Shown here: one piece after another, positions 35,601 through 43,908 of the stretch
How positions within the stretch are numbered: position 1 is the first letter of the stretch
Layout of the letters: each line of letters opens with the position of its first letter
NCBI GenBank assembly: GCA_002733665.1
Contig: NVWM01000008.1
Location: forward strand, 43,979 to 105,645
Source: Lutibacter sp.
Lineage (GTDB): Bacteria > Bacteroidota > Bacteroidia > Flavobacteriales > Flavobacteriaceae
DNA: 61,667 bases
Direction: 5' to 3'
Position numbers and translations under genes: made by a program
Notes under the pieces: generated by a model
The model's input: only the letters and a program-made list of their open reading frames with translations
Database searches by the model: none
What the model was told of the DNA's origin: nothing

Positions 35601-35742
35601 GTATGAAAAGCTTAAAAAAATAATTCAAAAAACAAAGTTTGAAGGGCTTACAGAACTCAATAATAAATTAGAAAATAAATTTACATATACAGAATTAAGA
35701 TTGGTTGTAGCCGATATGGAATCAACTAAACTCAAACCATGA
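32671..35742 (+). CDS. RAYT transposase fused in frame to PIF1-like helicase (HRDC, HTH)
   Basis: 1023 residues in one uninterrupted frame. Residues 1-~185 form a REP-associated tyrosine transposase (Y1/HUH): HUH motif NHFHLMV (His54, His56) and catalytic Tyr139 in FDYIHQNPVKAG. Residues 205-1023 match a Bacteroidota SF1 helicase: Walker A GKAGTGKTT (228-236), Walker B LLIIDEISMV, UvrD-type C-terminal motif WAITIHKSQG, an HRDC domain (~860-930) and a terminal HTH_40-type domain. The helicase normally starts at Met205 (33283). The two parts are joined by the second REP copy, which replaces the RAYT stop. Whether the fusion is made or the helicase starts internally is open. Confidence 0.8.
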   Translation: MNLEKGYLYHIYNQGNNQQKIFFNKENYLFFLKKISEYLSPFADIIAYCLMPNHFHLMVLVKEENSETLIVNKTLNDSIGIMLRSYTRAINKQENTTGSLFRKETKAECINCPNFKFSQGFTLSETLTEKQYPQVCFDYIHQNPVKAGIVETAIDYEFSSAKDYYGLRNNTLINKLVAFEYIEYSNSQGFTLSETLTKGESKTNMKNPELELALNFVEKTDRNIFLTGKAGTGKTTFLHKIKTESNKRLVVVAPTGVAAINAKGVTIHSFFQMPFGPIIPGIEKKSKFKFSKIKIDIIRSLDLLIIDEISMVRADLLDGIDQVLRRYKNRTKVFGGVQVLMIGDLQQLAPVVKPYEWQMLSAHYKTMYFFSSHAFQEANTISIELKQIYRQADQNFIKILNEVRNDKLSKESAETLNECFQPEFVPKKDDGYITLTTHNNRANTINEKELNKISLNQKYYSAIVKGKFNEHAYPTKDKLALKVGAQVMFIKNDSSFEKRYYNGKIGTITLLEKEKVWVKCKDDDEIIETTPEIWENVSYLINPDTKEIKEEIAGSFAQIPLRLAWAITIHKSQGLTFEKAIIDAEASFAHGQTYVALSRCKSLEGIVLKTKITSNAIINDIKVVAFTDEVEENLPTKKDLSDSQKKYQLNLIDDLFSYQVFLYPTQRLIKIYYENKTSFRGNIIEPLNQIKDDGIVKLMQVATTFKNQLSNLSIDVENPEDDKTVQERIHKGIHYFIEHTLEQIKKPFDDITFSTDNQAVKKDFAKQIENFDDLLTTKLTCLWGLSKGFSTSKYLELRAKAVLEKTETEIPAKKKGKKREEVVSTDHPILFEKLRALRKELSDKNNCPAFQIFTQITLFEMCAYFPKTPRELNAINGMGKIRVEKYGKEILATINKYVSENETIKKEVVYVDKPTSKDTKPKKISTKQHSLNLFKSGKPVEEIAKERGLVESTIEGHLMHFIPTGEIKTTDIISVKKYEKLKKIIQKTKFEGLTELNNKLENKFTYTELRLVVADMESTKLKP
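33022..33054. repeat. REP palindrome 2, in frame inside the RAYT gene
   Basis: 33 bp with arms AGTCAGGGCTTCACT and AGTGAAACCCTAACT around TTG. It is exactly codons 118-128 (SQGFTLSETLT). It lies in a variable loop between the FRKETKAEC segment and the catalytic Tyr segment, so the insertion is tolerated. It adds 11 codons and keeps the frame. Confidence 0.88.
33229..33260. repeat. REP palindrome 3, at the RAYT-helicase junction
   Basis: The same palindrome (AGTCAGGGCTTCACT, TTG, AGTGAAACCCTGAC), read in the same phase as copy 2 (codons 187-197, SQGFTLSETLT). It sits where a RAYT normally ends and 22 bp before the helicase ATG at 33283. Its presence removes any stop between the two genes. Confidence 0.88.
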
Positions 35743-35777
35743 TTCAAAAATATGGAATGAGTAAAATATAAAAATTA

Positions 35778-37490
35778 ATGAACAAAATATTCCCATTTTT
35801 AAATTGGTTACCACTTGCAAAAAAATCTTGGAAAGATGATTTAATTGCAGGAATTACTGGAACTATAATAGTAATACCACAAGCAGTAGCATTTGCAATG
35901 ATTGCTGGTTTACCACCAATTTATGGATTTTACACAGCAATGATAACACCAATTATTGCAGCTTTATTTGGCTCTTCATATCACTTAATTTCTGGACCAA
36001 CAACAGCAATATCTATTGTAGTATATGCTACTTTGGTAAAAACTGGATTGAACCCAGAAACTGATTTAGAATCTTTTGTGGCAATGGCATTGGTATTAAC
36101 TTTTTTAGCAGGATTATTCCAACTTGCAATGGGTTTATTGAGGATGGGAAAATTAGTAAATTTTGTATCACATTCAGTAATTATAGGTTTTACGGCAGGA
36201 GCTGGTTTATTAATTGCATTTAAACAATTGAAACATGTCTTTGGAATAAAAGTGCCACAAGGAAGTACCATTGTTGAGATTGTAGCTTATATTGGTAAAC
36301 ACATATCTGAAACCAATTGGTATGTTTTTGGTGTTGCGATAGGTACTTTGTCAATCGCATTAATTATCAAATTTCTTATAAAACCACTGTCAAGATATTA
36401 TATGTTAATCGCAATGATTTTAGGAAGTGTTTTAGCAATTATACTTGGTGGAGATGCTAATGGTATTGAAACGGTAGGTGAAATTCCATCGAATTTACCG
36501 CCATTTCGAGTTCCAGATTTAACATTTGAAAACATACGTCTGTTAAGTTCTGGTGCAATGGTTTTGGCATTGTTAGGATTGATTGAGGCTGTTGCTATTG
36601 GTAGATCTATTGCATTGCATACCCATCAACGTATTGATGGGAATCAAGAGTTTATAGGTCAAGGTTTGTCTAATTTAATTGCCAGTTTTTTTTCAAGTTA
36701 TGCGGGTTCAGGTTCGTTTACACGATCTGGAGTAAACCATCAAGCAGGAGCAAAAACACCAATGTCAGGAATTTTTGCTTCAATATTTTTAATGGTAGTT
36801 TTGATTTTTTTTGCTAGTTATGCCTCGTATTTACCAAAAGCTGCAATGGGCGGAATTATTTTATTAGTAGGTTATAGTCTGATAGATTTTCAACATATAA
36901 AACAAGTCTATAAAAGTAGCGGTAAAGAACTAATTGTTTTAGCAATTACTTTATTAGGAACTTTATTTTTTGATTTAGAATTTGCTTTATTAGCAGGAAT
37001 TTTTGCTTCTTTTTTCTTTTATATGGAAAGAACTTCAAAGCCAAATATTGCCACACTTGCAGTTGATGGTGAGAAAAGATTAATAAATAAAATTAGAGAT
37101 AAAGACGCTATAGAATGTAGTAGTTTGAAAATTGTTAGAATTGACGGCTCTTTATACTTTGGTTCTATCGAGAAAATTTCAGATTTTTTTGCAAATGCTT
37201 ATAAAAGCAATGAAATACAGCATATATTAATTGCTGCAGATGGTATTAATTTTATTGACCTTGGTGCTGCAGAATGGTTGAGTAATGAAGTTTTGAAATG
37301 GCAGAAAAATCGTGAAGGAATCTATATAGCTGGTTTAAAAATAATTAGTCAAGATGTGCTTAAAAAAGGAGGATTTGTCAAAAAAATGGGGCAAAATATT
37401 TTCTTTATCGATAAAAAAACAGCCATTAGAGAGATTCATAAAAAAATTCAAAAACCATGTAAAATAACGGCTTTTGAAGAGTGCTCTTAG
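35778..37490 (+). CDS. SulP-family anion transporter 1 with STAS domain
   Basis: 570 residues. The N-terminal ~420 residues hold the SLC26/SulP membrane core (IPQAVAFAMIAGLPPIYGFYT, GPTTAISIVV, GSGSFTRSGVNHQAGAKTP). A cytoplasmic STAS domain follows (~450-550; IDLGAAEWL). SulP proteins move sulfate, bicarbonate or other anions. In this island sulfate efflux, or sulfite/sulfate exchange, after sulfite oxidation is the reasonable role, but direction and substrate cannot be read. 72 bp upstream of a second paralogue. Confidence 0.88.
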   Translation: MNKIFPFLNWLPLAKKSWKDDLIAGITGTIIVIPQAVAFAMIAGLPPIYGFYTAMITPIIAALFGSSYHLISGPTTAISIVVYATLVKTGLNPETDLESFVAMALVLTFLAGLFQLAMGLLRMGKLVNFVSHSVIIGFTAGAGLLIAFKQLKHVFGIKVPQGSTIVEIVAYIGKHISETNWYVFGVAIGTLSIALIIKFLIKPLSRYYMLIAMILGSVLAIILGGDANGIETVGEIPSNLPPFRVPDLTFENIRLLSSGAMVLALLGLIEAVAIGRSIALHTHQRIDGNQEFIGQGLSNLIASFFSSYAGSGSFTRSGVNHQAGAKTPMSGIFASIFLMVVLIFFASYASYLPKAAMGGIILLVGYSLIDFQHIKQVYKSSGKELIVLAITLLGTLFFDLEFALLAGIFASFFFYMERTSKPNIATLAVDGEKRLINKIRDKDAIECSSLKIVRIDGSLYFGSIEKISDFFANAYKSNEIQHILIAADGINFIDLGAAEWLSNEVLKWQKNREGIYIAGLKIISQDVLKKGGFVKKMGQNIFFIDKKTAIREIHKKIQKPCKITAFEECS

Positions 37491-37562
37491 CAAGAAGCAC
37501 ATTAAAATATATCCGTAACATAGATTACAAATAAAAAGAATAACTCTCATTACCTTTGCAGC

Positions 37563-39302
37563 ATGAATCTAAAAAAAATATTTCCAATATTTGATTGGTT
37601 ACCAAATTATAAAAAAGAATGGCTTAAAGGTGATGTAGGTGCCGGTTTAACAGTTGGTGTTATGCTAATTCCTCAAGGTATGGCTTATGCAAGTATTGCA
37701 GGTTTACCACCAGTTTATGGCTTGTATGCGTCTATAATTCCTTTATTGATTTATGCAATTTTTGGAACCTCACGTCAATTAGCTATAGGTCCAGTTGCAA
37801 TGGTTTCTTTATTGACTGCAACTGCAATTGGTTCTTTTCAAGGGCTTTCTATTGAGCAATATATTAGTTACGCTATTTTATTAGCGTTTTTAGTTGGTGC
37901 AATTCAGTTTTTGTTAGGTTTATTTCGTTTAGGTTTTTTGGTTAATTTTTTGTCACATCCAGTAGTTAGTGGTTTTACTTCAGCAGCAGCTTTAATTATT
38001 GGCTTAAGTCAATTAAAAAGTTTGCTTGGTATTAATATTCCAAGAAGCCATCACATTAATGAGATTTTAATGAATGCAATTGATAAATTTGATGAAATAA
38101 ATTGGATATCCTTTACTATTGGTGTTGTTGGAATACTCATAATATTAGGATTGAAAAAAATAAGCAAATCTTTACCAAGTCAATTATTTGCTGTTATCTT
38201 TGGGATACTTGCAGTTACTTTACTTGAGTTAAATCAAGGTGAAAATGCAGTTAAGATAGTTGGAGATATTCCTGCATCATTACCAAGTTTTGGAATTCCA
38301 AATATGGATTTAAATTTAATAAATAGTTTGTTCGTTATGGCATTGACCATTGCATTGGTAAGTTTTATGGAAAGTATTGCTGTTGCAAAAGCAATTCAAT
38401 CAAAACATAGAGATTATAAAGTATTGCCAAATCAAGAATTAATTGGCTTGGGCTTGGCAAATATTGTTGGTTCATTTTTTCAATCATATCCAACTACTGG
38501 TGGTTTTTCAAGAACTGCAGTAAACGATCAAGCAGGTGCAAAGTCAGGTATAGCAGCAATAATTAGTGCAACATTGATTGTTATAACGCTTTTGTTTTTA
38601 ACTCCTTATTTTTATAATTTACCAAAAGCAATTTTAGCATCTGTTATTATGGTAGCGGTATTTGGATTGATAGATTATAAAGAAGTTATTCATTTATGGA
38701 AAAGTAATAAAACTGATTTTTTCTTGCTATTAATCACCTTTTTTGCAACCTTAACGATTGGTATAGAAAAAGGAATTGGTTTAGGTGTAATAGTATCATT
38801 AGTTACCGTAATTTTAAAAACTACAAGACCGCATGTTGCTGTTTTAGCCAATATTCATGGTACACATTTTTACAGAAACGTAGTTCGTTTTGGCGATGAT
38901 GTTATTCTTAAAGAAGATATTTTAATAGTTAGGTTTGATGCGCAATTATATTTTGCAAACACTACTTTCTTTAAAGATAAACTCGAAGAATTAACGATTG
39001 AAAAAGGTAAAAAACTGAAACTAATTATTATTGATGGTGAAAGCATGAACAATCTTGATAGTTCTGGAGTTCACGCTTTAAAAGAGGTTATTGATTTGTA
39101 TCATTCTAAAGGAATAGATATTGCTTTTTCAGGCATGATAGGACCTGTTAGAGATGCAATGAGAAAAGGTGGTCTAATTGATAAAATTAGTTTTGAGAAT
39201 TGCTTTATGAGTATTCAAGAAGCGGTAGATAATTATGAAGGACAACGCGACAATAAGGTTGTAGTTAAGAAATTTAATAAATTTATTAAACAGTCTAATT
39301 AG
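37563..39302 (+). CDS. SulP-family anion transporter 2 with STAS domain
   Basis: 579 residues with the same layout: membrane core with LIPQGMAYASIAGLPPVYGLY, GPVAMVSLLTATAI, and TTGGFSRTAVNDQAGAKS, then a STAS domain (~450-560) with NLDSSGVHALKEV. The STAS Ser after Asp (DSSG) fits a phosphorylatable anti-sigma-antagonist-like site; paralogue 1 has DLGAAE instead. A TACCTTTG (37551-37558) four bases before the ATG resembles a -7 box but would leave almost no leader. Confidence 0.9.
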   Translation: MNLKKIFPIFDWLPNYKKEWLKGDVGAGLTVGVMLIPQGMAYASIAGLPPVYGLYASIIPLLIYAIFGTSRQLAIGPVAMVSLLTATAIGSFQGLSIEQYISYAILLAFLVGAIQFLLGLFRLGFLVNFLSHPVVSGFTSAAALIIGLSQLKSLLGINIPRSHHINEILMNAIDKFDEINWISFTIGVVGILIILGLKKISKSLPSQLFAVIFGILAVTLLELNQGENAVKIVGDIPASLPSFGIPNMDLNLINSLFVMALTIALVSFMESIAVAKAIQSKHRDYKVLPNQELIGLGLANIVGSFFQSYPTTGGFSRTAVNDQAGAKSGIAAIISATLIVITLLFLTPYFYNLPKAILASVIMVAVFGLIDYKEVIHLWKSNKTDFFLLLITFFATLTIGIEKGIGLGVIVSLVTVILKTTRPHVAVLANIHGTHFYRNVVRFGDDVILKEDILIVRFDAQLYFANTTFFKDKLEELTIEKGKKLKLIIIDGESMNNLDSSGVHALKEVIDLYHSKGIDIAFSGMIGPVRDAMRKGGLIDKISFENCFMSIQEAVDNYEGQRDNKVVVKKFNKFIKQSN

Positions 39303-39317
39303 GAATAAATTTGATAA

Positions 39318-39361
39318 GTAACTTAAGTTACTGTGGATAGTAGCAAGTTTATGTAATTTTG
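39318..39361 (+). promoter_or_regulatory. Crp/Fnr-type operator and -7 box of the persulfide dioxygenase gene
   Basis: The perfect dyad GTAAC-TTAA-GTTAC (39318-39331) and TAATTTTG (39354-39361). The dyad centre is 29.5 bp upstream of the -7 box, the same as at 27912. The half-site is identical to that of the sulfite dehydrogenase operator. Confidence 0.78.
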
Positions 39362-39398
39362 AACGACAAATAATTTACAATCAGATAATATATAAAAG

Positions 39399-40811
39399 AT
39401 GAAAGTAGAACAAATATTTACAGGATGTCTTGCCGAAATGGCTTATTACATTGAATCTAATGGCGAAGCAGCAATTGTTGACCCGTTAAGAGAGACTCAG
39501 CCATATCTTGATATGGCAGCAGCAGATAATGCAAAAATCAAATACATATTTTTAACACATTTTCATGCAGATTTTGTTTCAGGGCAATACGATTTAGCAC
39601 AAAAAACAGGAGCAACAATTGTTTTTGGGCCAAACGCAGTTACTGAATATGAAATATATAATGGTACAGATGGTGAGGTTTTTAATATAGGAAATGGTAC
39701 CCTAACCTTATTACATACTCCAGGACATACCATGGAATCTTCGTCGTATTTAATAACCGATGAAAAAGGGAACACACCTTATGTATTAACAGGAGACTGT
39801 TTGTTTATTGGTGATGTTGGTCGTCCAGATTTAGCAACAAAATCAGGCTCTATTACAGAAGCAGATTTAGCAGGTCATTTATTTGATTCTTTACGTAATA
39901 AAATTATGCCTTTGCCAAATGATATCCTAGTGTATCCTAATCATGGTGCTGGTTCATCTTGTGGTAAAAACATGAGTTCAGAAACTTTCGATACTTTAGG
40001 TAACCAAAAGGAAACAAACTATGCATTGCGTGCAGATATGACTAAAGAAGAATTTATCACTGAGGTAACTGCTGGTTTAAAACCGCCACCACAATATTTT
40101 CCAAATAATGTAAAAATGAACAAGTCAATTAATACAAATATTGATGCCATTTTACAAAAAGGAACAACAGCATTAGATGTTGCTACATTTAAAGAAATGA
40201 GTGAACAAAAAGATGTTTTAGTTGTAGATACAAGATCAAAAGAAGCATATGCAGAACAAGGAACAGTTCCAGGTGCATGGTATATAGGGATTGATGGAAG
40301 TTTCGCTCCTTGGGTTGGTGCATTGATAACTAATATTCAGCAAAAAATTATTTTTATTGCTGATGAGGATAAAGTACAGGAAGTAGCAACACGCTTTTCA
40401 AGAGTTGGTTATGACAATACATTAGGATATTTAAAAGGAGGATTGGACGCTTGGAAAAAAGAAGGCAATACTATCGATAAAATTGGTTCTATGTCAGCGC
40501 AAGAATTTGCAGATTCCTTAGGAACAATGGAGGCGCCAGTAGATGTCCGTAAAGATACAGAATACCGTTCTGAGCATGTTAAAGGAGTAGAAAATTTTCC
40601 TTTAGATAATATAAACGAAAACTTTGCAGAAATTGATGTGAACAAAGAATATTTCTTGCATTGCGCAAGTGGATATAGGTCTTTAATAGCAGCATCAATA
40701 TTTAAAGCAAATGGAGTCAAAAAGGTGTCAGATGTTAGAAATGGTTTTAATGGTTTAAAAGAAGCAAATGCTCCAATGACAGAGTTTGTTTGTCCAACTA
40801 CGTTTGCATAA
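39399..40811 (+). CDS. Persulfide dioxygenase (ETHE1-like MBL) fused to two rhodanese domains
   Basis: 470 residues. Residues 1-~240 are an ETHE1-type metallo-beta-lactamase fold: THFHADFVSG iron ligands, LLHTPGHTMES, GDCLFIGDVGRPDL and YPNHGAGSSCG. Two rhodanese domains follow. The first (~270-350) has lost the active Cys (QQKIIFIADED). The second (~375-465) keeps it in HCASGYRS. The enzyme oxidises glutathione- or other low-molecular-weight persulfide to sulfite, and the rhodanese relays sulfane sulfur. It takes the product of SQR and feeds the sulfite dehydrogenase. Confidence 0.92.
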   Translation: MKVEQIFTGCLAEMAYYIESNGEAAIVDPLRETQPYLDMAAADNAKIKYIFLTHFHADFVSGQYDLAQKTGATIVFGPNAVTEYEIYNGTDGEVFNIGNGTLTLLHTPGHTMESSSYLITDEKGNTPYVLTGDCLFIGDVGRPDLATKSGSITEADLAGHLFDSLRNKIMPLPNDILVYPNHGAGSSCGKNMSSETFDTLGNQKETNYALRADMTKEEFITEVTAGLKPPPQYFPNNVKMNKSINTNIDAILQKGTTALDVATFKEMSEQKDVLVVDTRSKEAYAEQGTVPGAWYIGIDGSFAPWVGALITNIQQKIIFIADEDKVQEVATRFSRVGYDNTLGYLKGGLDAWKKEGNTIDKIGSMSAQEFADSLGTMEAPVDVRKDTEYRSEHVKGVENFPLDNINENFAEIDVNKEYFLHCASGYRSLIAASIFKANGVKKVSDVRNGFNGLKEANAPMTEFVCPTTFA

Positions 40812-40832
40812 AAAAAGAATTATAAACTTTAT

Positions 40833-40868
40833 AAAAGGTATGTTGTCTTTCAATATACCTTTTTTTTT
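40833..40868 (+). terminator. Terminator after the persulfide dioxygenase gene
   Basis: Stem AAAAGGTAT (40833-40841) with ATACCTTTT (40855-40863) and a run of ten T from 40860. Confidence 0.8.
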
Positions 40869-40885
40869 AATTAAATTATTGTAAA

Positions 40886-41458
40886 ATGAAAAAAATAATA
40901 TTTCTTTTAGTTATAACTATTTTATTGGCGAGTTGTAAAAAAGAACATAAATCAACTATAATCAATAAGGAAAAGTCAAATAAGAATTACGCAAAAATTG
41001 GAAAGGAATATACGTTGGCAACTAAAACAATTTTGGGTAAAAATCTTAAACAGGCAATTGCAAAAGAAGGGCTAGTTGGAGCAATGTCTTTTTGTAACGA
41101 ACAAGCATACTCTTTAACCGATAGTATGCAAGTCAAATATAATGCTATTATAAAACGTGTTTCAGATAAGAATAGAAATCAAAATAATAAAGCAAATGCT
41201 ATTGAATTAAGTTATATTAATACTTTCAAAGAAAAGCTTAAAAACGGAGAGAAAATAAAGCCAATTATAGAAAAAAGTGATGGTAAAATCCATTTTTATT
41301 CGCCAATTAAGACAAACCAATTATGCTTACAATGTCACGGGAAACAGTTGCAACCAAATTTAATTGCAAAATTAAAGGATTTATATCCTAATGATTTAGC
41401 GGTTGGATATGATGATAATCAAGTGAGAGGAATTTGGAGTATAACCTTTGATGAATAA
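40886..41458 (+). CDS. DUF3365-type c-heme lipoprotein
   Basis: 190 residues. The lipobox LLASCKK (Cys17) marks a lipoprotein. A single c-type heme motif CLQCHG stands near residue 151, with FCNEQA and IKRVSDKNRN typical of the Tll0287-like/DUF3365 sensor-haem fold. It is periplasmic and may sense or transfer electrons. It starts 18 bp after the terminator of the dioxygenase gene and is followed by a methyltransferase gene. A role in sulfur metabolism is suggested only by position. Confidence 0.82.
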   Translation: MKKIIFLLVITILLASCKKEHKSTIINKEKSNKNYAKIGKEYTLATKTILGKNLKQAIAKEGLVGAMSFCNEQAYSLTDSMQVKYNAIIKRVSDKNRNQNNKANAIELSYINTFKEKLKNGEKIKPIIEKSDGKIHFYSPIKTNQLCLQCHGKQLQPNLIAKLKDLYPNDLAVGYDDNQVRGIWSITFDE

Positions 41459-41494
41459 AAAAGAAGTTGTTGATTTATTATGTAATTTTATAAT

Positions 41495-42076
41495 ATGAAT
41501 CTATCTGAAGAATTTTGGGATAATCGCTATAAGTCAAAAGAAATTGACTGGGATTTAGGCGAAATTTCTACACCGTTTAAATTATATATCGACCAACTTA
41601 CCAATAAAAATATAAAGATTTTAATTCCTGGTGGAGGAAATTCATATGAAGCGGAATATTTGCATTACAATGGATTTAAAAACGTATTTGTTGTAGATAT
41701 GTCAAGAATGGCATTAGGCAATATTAAAAAGAGAGTTCCAACATTTCCTTTAAAAAATTTAATTCACAGTAATTTTTTTGATTTGCAAGAATCTTTTGAT
41801 CTTGTTTTTGAGCAAACTTTTTTTTGTGCTATAAACCCAAATCTTCGTAATACGTATGTACAGAAAATGGACGAATTATTGAGAGAAAATGGAAAAATAG
41901 TTGGCCTATTATTTAAAGTTCCATTGTATGAAGATCATCCTCCATTTGGAGGGAATAAAGAGGAGTATATAAAATATTTTACGCCAAACTTTAATATTGA
42001 TATTATGGTTGATTGTTATAATTCTGTTGAAAGTAGAGCAGACATAGAACTGTTTATTAAATTAGTAAAAAAATAA
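41495..42076 (+). CDS. Thiopurine S-methyltransferase-family methyltransferase
   Basis: 193 residues. The N-terminal FWDNRYKSKEIDWDLGEIS and motif ILIPGGGNSYEAEYL are diagnostic of the TPMT superfamily, which transfers methyl groups from SAM to sulfur, selenium or tellurium. C-terminal KVPLYEDHPPFGG is also typical. In this context methylation of sulfide or a thiol as detoxification is plausible. The exact acceptor is unknown. Confidence 0.85.
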   Translation: MNLSEEFWDNRYKSKEIDWDLGEISTPFKLYIDQLTNKNIKILIPGGGNSYEAEYLHYNGFKNVFVVDMSRMALGNIKKRVPTFPLKNLIHSNFFDLQESFDLVFEQTFFCAINPNLRNTYVQKMDELLRENGKIVGLLFKVPLYEDHPPFGGNKEEYIKYFTPNFNIDIMVDCYNSVESRADIELFIKLVKK

Positions 42077-42128
42077 TTTTTCTGATTCTAATAAATGCAT
42101 GATAAAATTTAAAAGTTTCCTTTTTATG

Positions 42129-42158
42129 ATTGTAAACAAGTAAACACTTGTTTACAAT
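42129..42158. promoter_or_regulatory. Perfect 13-bp inverted repeat
   Basis: Arms ATTGTAAACAAGT (42129-42141) and ACTTGTTTACAAT (42146-42158) around AAAC. No T run follows, so it is more likely an operator than a terminator. It lies ~50 bp after the TPMT gene and 170 bp before sqr. Confidence 0.6.
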
Positions 42159-42214
42159 ACGTTGAGGTTTTCTAATGTCTTGAAAACCATTCCAATATAA
42201 TATACATTTAGAAC

Positions 42215-42303
42215 TATGTAGCTTTTGTTACATAACATTACTGATTTACAATGAGTTACATGATTTTTATCATATTTTAAGAGTATATATCCCTGTATCT
42301 TTG
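42215..42303 (+). promoter_or_regulatory. sqr promoter: two stacked Crp/Fnr-type dyads and -7 box
   Basis: Distal dyad TATGTAGC-TTTT-GTTACATA (42215-42234, one mismatch), proximal dyad ATGAT-TTTT-ATCAT (42260-42273, FNR-like TGAT-N4-ATCA) and -7 box TATCTTTG (42296-42303). The proximal centre is 29.5 bp upstream of the -7 box. The two centres are 42 bp apart, four helical turns, so both regulators would sit on the same face. Confidence 0.72.
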
Positions 42304-42328
42304 TACAATAATACTTAAACTATTTTAA

Positions 42329-43561
42329 ATGAAAAATTTAGTAATTCTTGGAGCTGGAACATCTGGAACAATGATGGCAAATCATTTAGTTGGTAAGCTC
42401 CCAAAAAATGATTGGAAAATTACTATTGTTGATCAATATAAAACGCATTATTATCAGCCAGGATTTTTATTCTTGCCTTTTGATATTTATACTACAAAGC
42501 AAGTAAAGAAAAAAGGTAAAAAATTCATTCCTAAAAAAGTGAATTATATCAATCAAAAAATAGAACAAATATTCCCAGAAGAAAATAAAATCAAATTAGA
42601 AAACGAAGATATAAATTATGATATTTTGATTATAGCTACAGGAACAAAAATTGCTCCTGAAGAAATTGAAGGAATGAAAGGGCCGAAATGGCAAAAAAAC
42701 ATTTTCGATTTTTATACATATGAAGGGGCTAAAGCTCTTAGAGATAAATTAAGAACTTGGAAAGGCGGTAAATTAGCAGTTCATATTACAGAAATGCCAA
42801 TTAAATGTCCAGTTGCACCTTTAGAATTTGCTTTTTTGGCTGATTCATATTTTGTTAAAAAAGGAATGCGAGATAAAGTTGAAATATCTTTTGTAACACC
42901 TCTTGATGGCGCATTTACAAAGCCAAAAGCAACAAAAGCACTACACTATCTACTTGAAGAAAAAGGGATAAAAGAGGTTACGGATTTTAACCTTGAAAGT
43001 ATTGATTATGAGAATGATAAGATGATTGATTATTCTGGTAAAGAAGTTGAATATGACTTATTAGTAACGGTGCCAACAAATCTTGGTGATGAATTGATGG
43101 TGCGTTCAGGATTGGGAGATGATATGAATTTTGTACCAACGGACAAAGCAACCTTGCAATCTAAAAAGCATGAAAATATTTTTGTAATAGGTGACGCAAC
43201 TAACTTGCCAGCATCAAAAGCAGGTTCAGTAGCACATTTTGAAGCAGAAATATTAACAGACAATATTTTATTATATATAGATGGAAAACCACTAAAAGAA
43301 GAGTTTGACGGTCATGCAAACTGTTTTATTGAAACAGGAAACGGAAAAGCATTGTTAATTGACTTTAATTATACGCATGAACCAGTAGAAGGAACATTTC
43401 CTTTTGCAGGAATTGGACCATTAAATCTATTGAAAGAAACTAGAATGAATCACATGGGAAAAATGGCATTTAGATGGATATATTGGAACATGTTAATAAA
43501 AGGAACACATATCCCATTTGTTTCGGCAACAATGACTAAAAAGGGAAAGATTTTTGACTAA
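42329..43561 (+). CDS. sqr: Sulfide:quinone oxidoreductase
   Basis: 410-residue flavoprotein. FAD motif GAGTSGTMMA at residue 8, second dinucleotide fold ending IIATGT, and FVIGDATNLPASKAGS. Redox cysteines Cys160 in PIKCPVAPLEF and Cys332 in GHANCFIETG correspond to the disulfide/trisulfide pair of SQR. Oxidises sulfide to a persulfide or polysulfide and passes electrons to menaquinone at the membrane surface. First gene of a run with TusE-like and DsrE-like sulfur-carrier genes. Flavocytochrome c sulfide dehydrogenase is excluded because there is no signal peptide. Confidence 0.92.
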   Translation: MKNLVILGAGTSGTMMANHLVGKLPKNDWKITIVDQYKTHYYQPGFLFLPFDIYTTKQVKKKGKKFIPKKVNYINQKIEQIFPEENKIKLENEDINYDILIIATGTKIAPEEIEGMKGPKWQKNIFDFYTYEGAKALRDKLRTWKGGKLAVHITEMPIKCPVAPLEFAFLADSYFVKKGMRDKVEISFVTPLDGAFTKPKATKALHYLLEEKGIKEVTDFNLESIDYENDKMIDYSGKEVEYDLLVTVPTNLGDELMVRSGLGDDMNFVPTDKATLQSKKHENIFVIGDATNLPASKAGSVAHFEAEILTDNILLYIDGKPLKEEFDGHANCFIETGNGKALLIDFNYTHEPVEGTFPFAGIGPLNLLKETRMNHMGKMAFRWIYWNMLIKGTHIPFVSATMTKKGKIFD

Positions 43562-43598
43562 TAGAAAGCAGATAAATAATTAAAATTAAACAAGAATT

Positions 43599-43889
43599 AT
43601 GGAAAATATTAATAGAAACGAAGAAGGCTATTTAACAGATTTTAGTCAATGGACAAAAGATGTAGGTGCAGAAATAGCAAAAGATAAAGAAATAGAAATG
43701 ACTGATCAGCATTGGAAAGTTGTTGATTATCTTCAAGGAAAGCACAAAAATGAAGAAGCACTTTCTATAAGAGGAATTAAAAAAAGTGGAGTTGTAAACA
43801 TAAAAGAATTTTACAGTCTATTTCCTGGAGGACCTTTAAAAATATCAACTATGATTGCTGGAATTCCAAAACCAAAAAGTTGTATATAA
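43599..43889 (+). CDS. TusE/DsrC-family sulfur-carrier protein
   Basis: 96 residues, the usual family length. The signature FYSLFPGGP and the C-terminal AGIPKPKSCI carry the conserved penultimate Cys95. The second cysteine of true DsrC (ten residues earlier) is replaced, giving TusE-like chemistry: one cysteine carrying a persulfide. It follows sqr by 37 bp and precedes the DsrE-like gene by 19 bp, so it probably shuttles sulfane sulfur made by SQR. Confidence 0.9.
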   Translation: MENINRNEEGYLTDFSQWTKDVGAEIAKDKEIEMTDQHWKVVDYLQGKHKNEEALSIRGIKKSGVVNIKEFYSLFPGGPLKISTMIAGIPKPKSCI

Positions 43890-43908
43890 CCTTTAAATAA
43901 ATAATAAA

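Noticed and set aside
37551-37558. TACCTTTG as the promoter of the second SulP gene
   Set aside because: It would leave almost no leader before the ATG and has no Crp/Fnr dyad or -33 TTG at a suitable distance; co-transcription with the first SulP gene is simpler.
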